This document shows positions 17,564-23,101 of a DNA stretch of 27,353 nucleotides, piece by piece. This stretch comes from a virus. The notes beneath the pieces were generated by a model. That model was not told the origin of the DNA and searched no databases. It saw only the letters and a program-made list of their open reading frames with translations. Each line of letters opens with the position of its first letter. Position 1 is the first letter of the stretch. The position numbers were made by a program, and so were the translations under genes. Location: positions 1 to 27,353 of IMG/VR virus record IMGVR_UViG_3300025132_000224. One strand, 5' to 3'.

Positions 17564-17786
17564 TTTCCAACTCCTCTTTAATATCAATTAACAAATCAAT
17601 AGAATCATCAATTAATTTGTTACTTTTTTTCAACAATGTTTTTTTCTGTATCTTTCCTTTTTTTATTAAATCTATTACGGAATGGTTTACTCTTTCCAGA
17701 GAACTAATCGCATCATCAAAAGATACTTCGATAGATTCTTTTTTGCTCTTCGCTAATTGTAAGGGACGCACTATCTGGTCTTTCAT
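17505..17786 (-). CDS. Small helical protein, function unknown
   Basis: The product is 93 aa, Lys/Ser-rich and helical, with DDAISSLERVNHSVIDLIKKGKI and a long amphipathic segment SNKLIDDSIDLLIDIKEELE. Its C-terminus is hydrophilic (HNHNQGELFREE). GGAAAA lies upstream of the ATG. The first 71 bases overlap the gene before it and the last 59 the gene after it, which is a lot even for a phage. It could be a coiled-coil partner protein. No family was recognised. Confidence 0.55.
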   Translation of the reverse strand: MKDQIVRPLQLAKSKKESIEVSFDDAISSLERVNHSVIDLIKKGKIQKKTLLKKSNKLIDDSIDLLIDIKEELENGHNHNQGELFREETTNSD

Positions 17787-17985
17787 TTATTTTTTCCTTT
17801 TCTAAAAATTTATAAATACATTGTTTAATTGATACCAATAACGAATTAATTCTTTGTATCTCCTGATACTGTTGTATCTCTCTGACATTTGTTGTTGGTT
17901 TATTTTTAGGAATGCTTTCCTCAAAAATATCACAAATAACATTTAAGTGATTCTTCAGTATTTCTTCTCTTTTTTTGCTAATCAT
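17716..17985 (-). CDS. Small helical protein, function unknown
   Basis: The product is 89 aa and mostly helical: KREEILKNHLNVICDIFEESI, then QQYQEIQRINSLLVSIKQCI, then a charged end. GGAAAAAG lies upstream of the ATG at a loose distance. It overlaps the preceding gene by 8 bases and the following gene by 71 bases. No known family was recognised. Placement and codon pattern support coding, but either overlapping gene could start later. Confidence 0.5.
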   Translation of the reverse strand: MISKKREEILKNHLNVICDIFEESIPKNKPTTNVREIQQYQEIQRINSLLVSIKQCIYKFLEKEKINERPDSASLTISEEQKRIYRSIF

Positions 17986-18280
17986 AATAAGTTCTTTTTC
18001 CGTTAAATCCTAATCGATGCACAGTCGTACACTCTATACAGACCGTTGATATTTCTTTGGGAACAATAACGCCTTCAACTCTGTGTCTGGCCCGTAGCCC
18101 TGTTATTGCTCCATTCGTTTTTTTCATTACAAGGTTATCCTCATAAAATCCTCGGCCCCAACTTGCAGGGTCATTCGGATTCCTGGGGGTTGCTATCTCC
18201 GTTTTGCTTCTCACCCTCTCCAAATTCTGGAGACGTTTCTTCCTGAACGCTAAACGCTTTTTCCTCATATCCATATCCAT
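17978..18280 (-). CDS. Small basic protein with CxxC, function unknown
   Basis: The product is 100 aa from the ATG at 18280, which has GGAG seven bases upstream. The first 20 residues are very basic (MRKKRLAFRKKRLQNLERV). The middle has NPNDPASWGRGFYEDN, and C81/C84 form a CxxC near the end. About 110 bases overlap the 3' part of the DUF6378-like gene in another frame. A GTG at 18214 with GGAGAGG just upstream is an alternative start. The strongest coding signal lies in the unshared C-terminal two-thirds. It may bind nucleic acid; the function is unknown. Confidence 0.55.
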   Translation of the reverse strand: MDMDMRKKRLAFRKKRLQNLERVRSKTEIATPRNPNDPASWGRGFYEDNLVMKKTNGAITGLRARHRVEGVIVPKEISTVCIECTTVHRLGFNGKRTYYD

Positions 18281-18755
18281 CTTCTTTCTCCGCACATTCC
18301 GCAGACAACGCCATATAGCCAATTGCATCAGCGTAAGAATCCTCATGTTTTTTATTGGATAAAATTCTGGAAATTTTCAGCCAAGCCATCATCAGGGCGA
18401 CTGTCGAGGGAGGGATTTTTTCTACTCCGAGAATGGCGCTCCATCCCTTCGCAATATGCCCATGGGCTACAAGAGGATCTCCATATGTTGTCTCTCTTTC
18501 TCCGTTTATTAAGCTTTTAGCCTGATCTATTATTGAGTTTCTGTCAAGTTTTTCTCTTTTTTCTCCAATTTCTTCAATAGAAACAACGTCTTGCACCGAT
18601 TTAACCCCTTTTCTAATGCATTCCGCATTCATAATTATAAAAAAATCAAGAAAATTACCTGACGAAAACGGAGAAGAAGTTTTAAACGTAAATATCCTCT
18701 CCTCTTCTGTTCCTTCCTCGTTTGTAATATGATATGTAACCATGTATGACATCAT
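18171..18755 (-). CDS. DUF6378-like phage protein
   Basis: The product is 194 aa from the ATG at 18755, with AGGGGAA upstream. Residues about 80-160 carry the pattern GERETTYGDPLVAHGHIAKG, then AWLKISRILSN and SYADAIGYMAL, which I recognise as the DUF6378 domain common in phages. The arrangement of conserved Glu, Asp and His in helices resembles MazG-like folds, but no nucleotide hydrolase activity is established. The C-terminus is a Glu/Gly-rich tail. The first gene of the minus-strand cluster, it faces the ncRNA promoter. The 3' end overlaps the next gene by about 110 bases. Confidence 0.75.
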   Translation of the reverse strand: MMSYMVTYHITNEEGTEEERIFTFKTSSPFSSGNFLDFFIIMNAECIRKGVKSVQDVVSIEEIGEKREKLDRNSIIDQAKSLINGERETTYGDPLVAHGHIAKGWSAILGVEKIPPSTVALMMAWLKISRILSNKKHEDSYADAIGYMALSAECAEKEDGYGYEEKAFSVQEETSPEFGEGEKQNGDSNPQESE

Positions 18756-18780
18756 GTTTAAAATTCCCCTGTAAAGTATA

Positions 18781-18817
18781 ATTATATCTTGTAACATATG
18801 TATTTATATATTACAAT
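18781..18817. promoter_or_regulatory. Divergent promoter region with inverted repeat
   Basis: On the + strand, TTGTAA (18789-18794) and TACAAT (18812-18817) are 17 bases apart, a good sigma70 arrangement for the ncRNA. On the minus strand, a perfect TATAAT (18781-18786 complement) serves the DUF6378-like cluster with a weak -35. TTGTAACATA (18789-18798) and TATATTACAA (18807-18816) form a 9-of-10 inverted repeat, so a single regulator could cover both promoters. Confidence 0.6.
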
Positions 18818-18823
18818 ATAGGA

Positions 18824-19002
18824 GATTAAACAGAATTGAACCGAACAACCGAATGTGAAAGTGGAACAACAGCCTGTCGTGAGGCTATAATTCAAGGGGT
18901 TCACATTTGGTTCTCTCCTCGCCCCTTGGATCACGACATGTACTCATAGTACGTCCTTTACCTTGCCCCTGACTTTTTTATTGAAAGTCAGGGGTCTTTT
19001 TT
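18824..19002 (+). ncRNA. Candidate structured non-coding RNA with pseudoknots
   Basis: A transcript of about 180 nt is bounded by a sigma70-type promoter and a strong terminator, with no convincing ORF. P1 is a 13-bp helix, 18847-18859 with 18900-18912, having one G-U. Inside its loop, P2 is AGCCT/AGGCT (18871-18875, 18882-18886) with hexaloop GTCGTG. TTCAAGGGG (18891-18899) pairs with CCCCTTGGA (18922-18930), and the P2 loop GTCGTG pairs with CACGAC (18932-18937), giving two pseudoknots. GTAC (18940-18943) and GTAC (18949-18952) form a further hairpin. G-U pairs fit transcription from the + strand. I cannot match it to a named family. It lies just upstream of the small terminase gene. Confidence 0.75.
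18966..19002 (+). terminator. Strong rho-independent terminator
   Basis: CCCCTGACTTT (18966-18976) pairs perfectly with AAAGTCAGGGG (18984-18994) over 11 bp with a 7-base loop, then a T-rich run to 19002. It ends the ncRNA unit. The small terminase gene starts 17 bases further on. Confidence 0.9.
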
Positions 19003-19018
19003 ATAAGATATATCCGAT

Positions 19019-19630
19019 ATGCCAGTTAAAGCTTTACTTACTCTTGACCCAAATGACAAAGCCTACCAGAAACGTGTCAGTAAACAATTGACACGAAAAG
19101 AGGAGAAGTTTGTCAAAGCCCTTGTGTCACGGGACGGAGAGATTACCAATACCGAGGCCGCAATTGAGGCAGGATATGCAAAAGGGTCTGCCCATGTTCG
19201 TGCATCAGAACTATTAAACCCTTACAAAAGTCCTCATGTTGTTCGTGCCCTGCAAACATATCGAACCGAACTCGACCGTAAATACGCCGTGACCTATCAA
19301 CGGCACATTAAAAGATTAGACGATTTATCCAGAAGAGCAGAAGAGAACGGGGCCTACAGTGCATCTGTTCAGGCTGAGTATCGAAGAGGGCAAGCTCAAG
19401 GATTGTACGTTGATAGAAAAGAAATTCTCCACGGATCAATAGACCAGATGTCAAAAGAAGAAGTGTTAAAAAGATTAAAGGAAATACGAAATGAAAACGC
19501 TAGAGGAGATCATAGAGAGCCCATCGTCATCGAACACCAAGCCAACCCTGAAGATTACGAAAAAGAAAATCAAAAGAACGGAGAAGAAGTTTTACCAGAA
19601 GATCAGGACCAATCTGTGGAGGCTTCCTGA
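19019..19630 (+). CDS. Terminase small subunit
   Basis: The product is 203 aa. Residues about 24-80 hold LTRKEEKFVKALVSRDG, TEAAIEAGYAKGSAHVRA and the segment up to SPHVVRALQTY, the helix-turn-helix region of the Terminase_2-like DNA-packaging small subunit. RKEILHGSIDQMSKEEV near residue 135 is a further pattern of this group. The C-terminal tail is acidic. It would bind the packaging site and direct the large subunit. No large terminase gene follows; the next gene is a nuclease overlapping the last 140 bases. No clear ribosome site precedes the ATG, and the ncRNA terminator ends 17 bases upstream. Confidence 0.88.
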   Translation: MPVKALLTLDPNDKAYQKRVSKQLTRKEEKFVKALVSRDGEITNTEAAIEAGYAKGSAHVRASELLNPYKSPHVVRALQTYRTELDRKYAVTYQRHIKRLDDLSRRAEENGAYSASVQAEYRRGQAQGLYVDRKEILHGSIDQMSKEEVLKRLKEIRNENARGDHREPIVIEHQANPEDYEKENQKNGEEVLPEDQDQSVEAS

Positions 19631-19961
19631 ATGGGATGTCTTAAAACTTGATACCTATGCCACCAGAGGTATTCCCGATCTTCTTGTCCGTTGCCCTGAG
19701 TACCACTTTCACTTTATTGAACTTAAGATCACCTCAACCAGAAGTATTCGCCTGTCTCCGCATCAAGTGTCCTTCCTGCAAAAAAACAAAGACACTCGCT
19801 CATGGATCATGGTCGAGGACGCAACAGATTCTATCTACCTGTACCACGCTTCCCAAGTTTTAGACATAAAAAAAGAGGGGCTGAATCTTCAGCCCCTCGG
19901 TGGGTTCTTTGAATATCCTTACATTGATTGGGAAAAGATATTCAGCTCGTTGCAGAAGTAA
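19491..19961 (+). CDS. PD-(D/E)xK (VRR-NUC-like) nuclease
   Basis: The product is 156 aa from the ATG at 19491, backed by AAAGGA eight bases upstream. TRGIPDLLV places D63, and FIELK places E77 and K79, so PD-x13-ExK is present as in VRR-NUC and Holliday-junction-resolvase-like nucleases. A helix RTEKKFYQKIRTNL near residue 30 is typical of the family. It may resolve branched DNA before packaging. The first 140 bases overlap the small terminase gene in another frame, and a terminator for the convergent gene lies in its 3' end. Confidence 0.8.
   Translation: MKTLEEIIESPSSSNTKPTLKITKKKIKRTEKKFYQKIRTNLWRLPEWDVLKLDTYATRGIPDLLVRCPEYHFHFIELKITSTRSIRLSPHQVSFLQKNKDTRSWIMVEDATDSIYLYHASQVLDIKKEGLNLQPLGGFFEYPYIDWEKIFSSLQK
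19868..19898 (-). terminator. Rho-independent terminator of the minus strand, inside the nuclease gene
   Basis: GAGGGGCTGAA / TTCAGCCCCTC is a perfect 11-bp stem at 19875-19898 with a very short loop. On the minus strand it is followed by seven T (19868-19874 complement). There is no T-run on the + strand side. It would end the transcript from the gene at 19942-20409. Confidence 0.85.
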
Positions 19962-20409
19962 CAGAGTCTTTTAGTTTCCAATACCCATAGACGCATCGTG
20001 TTCCCTCTCTGGAACAATCGTGAGTATCGTTAATGACTCCATCAATAACAGAAACATAATGCCTTGACACCACACACACTAATCGGCCTTTCGGTAGCTC
20101 ATCTGACTTAAGATGAACCTTGCATCCCGAACCAATTTGCATTGTAGCCGTCCATTCAAACCCAAGCTCTTTCATGTAATCTTTAAACCATTTTCTCCAA
20201 ACAGTAATTCCATTTCGAGCAGATTTAGGCAGTTTAGTTTTTTGATTTTTGCTACGTCTTTGAGAAGCATTGCCTTCAGCTAACCTATCATACACTTCCT
20301 GATAAGGTCTTCCTGACGCTATAACTATTGCTCGACAAACACAATCTCTTGCCTCGCCTTTAAACCCTGCTTCTTTTCTTCCGCCATCATTGTATTTATA
20401 ATTTTCCAT
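19942..20409 (-). CDS. Papain/C39-like cysteine-peptidase-fold protein, phage type
   Basis: The product is 155 aa. DGGRKEAGFKGEARDCVCRA gives C23 in a typical DC-x2-RA box, SRHYVSVIDG gives H117, and VINDTHD gives D128 or N127. CVYGYWKLKD closes the domain. The order Cys, then His, then Asp/Asn fits a papain-like peptidase or related fold. I recognise this as a recurring family in phages and bacteria, without a proven function. An ATG with a nearby purine-rich stretch starts the frame. It has a near-consensus promoter upstream and a terminator downstream, so it is a single-gene unit, perhaps acting early on a host protein. Confidence 0.7.
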   Translation of the reverse strand: MENYKYNDGGRKEAGFKGEARDCVCRAIVIASGRPYQEVYDRLAEGNASQRRSKNQKTKLPKSARNGITVWRKWFKDYMKELGFEWTATMQIGSGCKVHLKSDELPKGRLVCVVSRHYVSVIDGVINDTHDCSREGTRCVYGYWKLKDSVTSATS

Positions 20410-20474
20410 AGCTTGATTAGTCCTTTACTTAAATTTAAAGAATTATTTTTTTCTGATTCACAATGTCAAATAGC

Positions 20475-20499
20475 ACGGAGTACATTAGAATTTCTCCGT
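20475..20499 (-). promoter_or_regulatory. Hairpin at the 5' end of the peptidase-like transcript
   Basis: ACGGAG (20475-20480) and CTCCGT (20494-20499) form a 6-bp stem. The stem begins at or near the expected transcription start of the minus-strand promoter, so it may protect the mRNA end or act as an operator. Confidence 0.4.
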
Positions 20500-20505
20500 A
20501 TCTTA

Positions 20506-20535
20506 ATTATAACATATTATCCCATACCTTGTCAA
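20506..20535 (-). promoter_or_regulatory. Near-perfect sigma70 promoter (minus strand)
   Basis: On the minus strand, TTGACA (20530-20535 complement) and TATAAT (20506-20511 complement) are 18 bases apart, both perfect consensus hexamers. TATGGGATAATAT, sharing the TCCCATA motif found at other promoters in this phage, sits in the spacer. It drives the gene at 19942-20409 through a leader of about 90 bases. Confidence 0.85.
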
Positions 20536-20551
20536 CCCCCTATTTTTGGCC

Positions 20552-20586
20552 AAAAAAAATCCCGAGATAAAAACCTCGGGATTTTT
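20552..20586. terminator. Bidirectional rho-independent terminator
   Basis: AAAAATCCCGAG and CTCGGGATTTTT form a 12-bp stem (20555-20566, 20575-20586) with a loop of eight. On the minus strand eight T follow, ending the zinc-ribbon gene cluster; on the + strand five T follow. It lies just upstream of the peptidase-gene promoter. Confidence 0.85.
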
Positions 20587-20605
20587 CCGTTATTGGTTAA
20601 TTAAT

Positions 20606-20938
20606 TTAAGAGTTTAGTTTCTTCCAAATTTTAGTTTCTTCCTCAGTTAAACATTCCTCATGAACACGCCATGCACCATCACTAAATTCTTCAAGACCGC
20701 AATCATCTGCTGTTATATCTTCATCTAAAGGAATTGAAACATCACAACGGTCGCAATCTCTGGCCATGCATGGAGCACAGGCATATCCGTCACGATACTC
20801 CCCGTCCTTAAAGATTATATTACCTTCAGAATCTTCTGCCTCATAATCGGCATCCGCAGGAATACGATTAACGAATAATCCACTCCCAAAAGATGTATCA
20901 GCACCACAATGTACGCATCTGTTTCCTATATCAGTCAT
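20606..20938 (-). CDS. Small cysteine-rich zinc-binding-like protein
   Basis: The product is 110 aa from the ATG at 20938 (AGGAG seven bases upstream). Cysteine pairs are at C8/C11, C54/C57 and C62/C65, with an extra WRVHEEC (H93, C96) near the end, a pattern like zinc ribbon or LIM-type knuckles. The rest is acidic. It is the last gene of the minus-strand cluster and overlaps the gene before it by 8 bases; a terminator follows at once. Zinc binding is inferred from the cysteines, and no specific family was identified. Confidence 0.65.
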   Translation of the reverse strand: MTDIGNRCVHCGADTSFGSGLFVNRIPADADYEAEDSEGNIIFKDGEYRDGYACAPCMARDCDRCDVSIPLDEDITADDCGLEEFSDGAWRVHEECLTEEETKIWKKLNS

Positions 20939-21257
20939 CTGGGTTCTCCTCTGGTCTCGTTGCATTTACAAGTTCCCAAGCAAGTGTATGAAGGCGGTTA
21001 CGTGCGTTCTCCTTATCACCGTTTTCATTGTCCAACTCGTATAATAGTTGGTCAACCAACTCCCTCGTCTTGTCTACCATTCTAGTCTCCTCAAATTTAT
21101 TAAAACATTTATTACAAACATATTCACCGCCTTGATGCGAATCTTCTTCATCATAATCTAAAAACGCACCTTCAACATTCCAACTTGTTTCATTTTCTAA
21201 AACAAACCCAGTGTGACAAACTTCGCAATGTCGTATCTTATCATATGGTTCAATCAT
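20931..21257 (-). CDS. Small zinc-ribbon-like protein
   Basis: The product is 108 aa. C11/C14 and C48/C51 form two CxxC pairs about 37 residues apart, enough for one zinc ribbon. A helical Glu/Lys-rich part follows (RELVDQLLYELDNEN). The ATG at 21257 is preceded by AGGAGG and GGAG, a strong ribosome site. It overlaps its neighbours by 4 and 8 bases. The function is unknown; a nucleic-acid or protein adaptor is possible. Confidence 0.65.
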   Translation of the reverse strand: MIEPYDKIRHCEVCHTGFVLENETSWNVEGAFLDYDEEDSHQGGEYVCNKCFNKFEETRMVDKTRELVDQLLYELDNENGDKENARNRLHTLAWELVNATRPEENPDD

Positions 21258-21478
21258 CTCCTGTCCTCCTTTATCGCCTTTTCAACTATTTCCATAAACA
21301 TGGAGTCTACTGCACCATACGTCAGCCTTGGTTGAGACGCATAATACACACACTCAACAACTGTCCTTAAGGCAGGGGATAAACCAACACCCTCAAGCTC
21401 TTGTCTTTTATTGTCGGCCATATCGAGAACCTCATCCAAAGTCATCGGTCTGTCTGGCTCTGGGAATAATTCACTCAT
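21254..21478 (-). CDS. Small hypothetical protein
   Basis: The product is 74 aa from the ATG at 21478 with AGGAG upstream; a longer frame to 21502 lacks a site. Sequence such as EPDRPMTLDEVLDMADNKRQ and PALRTVVECVYYASQ suggests a compact helical fold. It overlaps the next gene by 4 bases (ATGA). No family was recognised. The four-base overlaps on both sides mark it as part of a coupled operon. Confidence 0.6.
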   Translation of the reverse strand: MSELFPEPDRPMTLDEVLDMADNKRQELEGVGLSPALRTVVECVYYASQPRLTYGAVDSMFMEIVEKAIKEDRR

Positions 21479-21690
21479 TGTTTGTCTCCTCTCGTCTTCC
21501 ATTGTTCATAAGCCTTGCCTTTCCTCCACAATATTTGATTAATGCATTTTTCGACACTAATCTTATTTTTTTCACAAAAATGCCAGACGTAATTAGGAAT
21601 GTATAACGCAACAGGATCAGGGTAACCATTATCCTCGTAATAATGACGAACCTCATCATCCTCTATATGCCGATCAAATTTAATTTTCAT
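21475..21690 (-). CDS. Small hypothetical protein
   Basis: The product is 71 aa from the ATG at 21690, chosen because GGGAGG stands five bases upstream; a nearby ATG three bases earlier is too close to the site. It has EDDEVRHYYEDNGYPDPVAL and an aromatic-rich segment IPNYVWHFCEKNKISVEKC. No family was recognised. It overlaps the preceding gene by 11 bases and the following by 4. Confidence 0.55.
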   Translation of the reverse strand: MKIKFDRHIEDDEVRHYYEDNGYPDPVALYIPNYVWHFCEKNKISVEKCINQILWRKGKAYEQWKTRGDKQ

Positions 21691-21880
21691 CATCACCTCC
21701 CTGCACAAAAAAAACTTCATAGTCATCTACAGTGCTATCCTCTTCGTTCCTGTCTTGATAATGGTCGTAATCACCACTCAAATATTTTTCTTCTGCTTCT
21801 TTTTTAGAGGAAGCATCTATCTTAATTAGATACTTAGCAGTTATAAATTCTTCTATGATGTATTCTTTTGTTTTACTCAT
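21680..21880 (-). CDS. Small acidic hypothetical protein
   Basis: The product is 66 aa from the ATG at 21880, preceded by AGGAG seven bases upstream. The start MSKTKEYIIEEFITAKYLIK looks like a strand-helix pair; the rest is very acidic (EEKYLSGDYDHYQDRNEEDS). Such acidic small proteins in phage early regions often act as DNA mimics or inhibitors, but nothing here proves it. It overlaps both neighbours. Confidence 0.55.
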   Translation of the reverse strand: MSKTKEYIIEEFITAKYLIKIDASSKKEAEEKYLSGDYDHYQDRNEEDSTVDDYEVFFVQGGDDEN

Positions 21881-22049
21881 CGTCTGTCTCCTCATAATAA
21901 AAAACAATGCTTGGCATTACATCACCTAGCTTTTTATTCTTAATTTCTTCCAATTCTTTAGCAGTTAACGTATCAACAAATGCCCAATTAGTATGTCCAT
22001 ACTGATATCGGCATACATCGTCTATGTTTTCGGTTATGTCTTTACTCAT
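21873..22049 (-). CDS. Small hypothetical protein
   Basis: The product is 58 aa. The ATG at 22049 follows GGAG at seven bases. The sequence runs MSKDITENIDDVCRYQYGHT, then a helical KELEEIKNKKLGD, ending in YYEETDDE. The last 8 bases overlap the start of the next gene, and its own start overlaps the preceding stop by 4 bases, which supports it as a real member of the operon. No family was recognised. Confidence 0.6.
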   Translation of the reverse strand: MSKDITENIDDVCRYQYGHTNWAFVDTLTAKELEEIKNKKLGDVMPSIVFYYEETDDE

Positions 22050-22297
22050 CGTTTGTCTCCTGTCTTCTCTTCCTTCTCTCGCCTTCCTTCGTTAATATCT
22101 TCTTGGGCATACGCATGTCCAAACCCTTCAAAATCCTCAAGCACCTCTAATGTGTCCGCATCTTCTCGGTACACTTCATACCACCCACAGTTAAAACACC
22201 CTGTAATACTTCCTATCTCATCATCCTCAAAAGTTTCATGATATGCATTGGTCGAGCCACAGTTTGTGCATGTTGCATCACTTGTCATGCTACTCAT
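22046..22297 (-). CDS. Small zinc-ribbon protein
   Basis: The product is 83 aa. C10/C13 and C34/C37 (CTNCG, CFNCG) make a classic two-CxxC zinc ribbon in the first 40 residues, then an acidic and helical C-terminus. The ATG at 22297 has AGGAGG six bases upstream. Its first seven residues, MSSMTSD, are identical to those of the preceding gene at the DNA level. It overlaps the next gene by 4 bases (ATGA). Confidence 0.7.
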   Translation of the reverse strand: MSSMTSDATCTNCGSTNAYHETFEDDEIGSITGCFNCGWYEVYREDADTLEVLEDFEGFGHAYAQEDINEGRREKEEKTGDKR

Positions 22298-22463
22298 CAG
22301 CGTCCTCCTCTGTTATGTCGGGTTCACAAGTGCAACCAAATAAATCAAATACATTTTCTGACCATTCGTTTGTTTCTTTGGAAATTCCGCAGGCACAATT
22401 TTCTTCCACCCACTTTTCACGGTTCATGGTTTGAGCTTCATCATCACTTGTCATGCTACTCAT
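22276..22463 (-). repeat. 22-bp direct repeat at the starts of two adjacent genes
   Basis: The stretches 22276-22297 and 22442-22463 are identical over about 22 bases, both ending in the start codons of the two genes and coding for MSSMTSD. The copies are 166 bases apart. Confidence 0.8.
22290..22463 (-). CDS. Small CxC-containing hypothetical protein
   Basis: The product is 57 aa. It begins MSSMTSDDEAQTMNREKWVE and has C23/C25 and C44/C46 as two CxC pairs, a spacing unlike the other cysteine-rich genes of this operon, then an acidic end. GGGGAG lies upstream of the ATG. It overlaps both neighbours (4 and 8 bases). The seven-residue N-terminus is shared with the downstream gene, pointing to duplication. 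Confidence 0.6.
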   Translation of the reverse strand: MSSMTSDDEAQTMNREKWVEENCACGISKETNEWSENVFDLFGCTCEPDITEEDADE

Positions 22464-22765
22464 AGCTCACGCTCCCCTGATATAAATTCTTCCAAGAAAC
22501 TCGGTTGAACCAACGGCTCAATTATATTGCCGTCCTTATCTTTTTTCTCAGAATAATGCGTCATGTAAAACCGACCACGGCTCACTTGTATAGCATCTTC
22601 CAATGTCTTCTGATGTTCCCCTACAGGGTGAGGATTAGAAGGATTTTCGTCCTGCACCTCATTACGTCTTTGTTGAAGATATAATTGAGTTTTATAAAGT
22701 GTCTCTCGGTCTTTTTCGAGGCCTTCAATATAGGCCTGTAGCTCCTCTAATTTTTCATGTGTCAT
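22460..22765 (-). CDS. Small coiled-coil hypothetical protein
   Basis: The product is 101 aa. The N-terminal half (KLEELQAYIEGLEKDRETLY, then QLYLQQRRNEVQ) is a predicted coiled coil. The C-terminal half carries GRFYMTHYSEKKDKDGNIIE, ending LEEFISGEREL. AGGAG is upstream of the ATG at 22765. It overlaps the next gene by 4 bases and the preceding gene by 4. No known family was recognised. Confidence 0.65.
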   Translation of the reverse strand: MTHEKLEELQAYIEGLEKDRETLYKTQLYLQQRRNEVQDENPSNPHPVGEHQKTLEDAIQVSRGRFYMTHYSEKKDKDGNIIEPLVQPSFLEEFISGEREL

Positions 22766-22935
22766 GTTTGCTCCTTAAAATTGCGACAACCCGAATTATC
22801 AGGTCTTGGAAACCAAATGTGTATATCGTTAGCCGAACCTGCATTAATGTAGCGTTTGCACTCATTAGAACGAGGACAGTCTCCGTCATTACACAATACT
22901 TTTCTAGTTTTTCTTAGTTCAAATGTCATTTTCAT
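22762..22935 (-). CDS. Small cysteine-containing hypothetical protein
   Basis: The product is 57 aa from the ATG at 22935, with GAGGG six bases upstream; a later ATG two codons on is an alternative. The cysteines C15, C20, C26 and C50 are spaced irregularly, with DIHIWFPRPDNSGC between, so a metal site is possible but unlike a normal ribbon. It overlaps the next gene by 4 bases and the one before by 17. Confidence 0.5.
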   Translation of the reverse strand: MKMTFELRKTRKVLCNDGDCPRSNECKRYINAGSANDIHIWFPRPDNSGCRNFKEQT

Positions 22936-23101
22936 CAAAACCCTCTGGTTGAAACCCTGTCTTGCATATCGGACAAAGGTATACACTACGGTTACGTTTC
23001 ATTAAGTGATACCCACAATTTGGGCACGAAACACGCTCCACGGTGCTTGAATTAATAGAATTTAGTTCTTTTTTTTGCTTCATATATAGCCATAATAACA
23101 T
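22919..23101 (-). CDS. Small zinc-ribbon protein, first gene of the minus cluster
   Basis: The product is 60 aa. CPNCG (C26/C29) and CPICK (C43/C46) form a canonical zinc ribbon in the second half. AAGG lies eight bases before the ATG at 23101; an internal ATG at 23083 has no such site. It heads the eleven-gene minus cluster. Zinc ribbons of this size in phages can act as transcription adaptors, but no target is evident. Confidence 0.6.
   Translation of the reverse strand: MLLWLYMKQKKELNSINSSTVERVSCPNCGYHLMKRNRSVYLCPICKTGFQPEGFDENDI

Noticed and set aside
17978-18755. One broken gene split by a frameshift
   Set aside because: Both frames have plausible ribosome sites, and the upstream protein ends in a normal acidic tail after its domain.
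18836-18949. Possible 37-aa peptide starting at TTG inside the ncRNA region
   Set aside because: The start is rare and the ribosome site is weakly placed. The paired structure explains the sequence better.
19875-19898. Terminator for the + strand nuclease gene
   Set aside because: It lies before the stop codon and has no T-run on the + strand; the T-run is on the minus strand.
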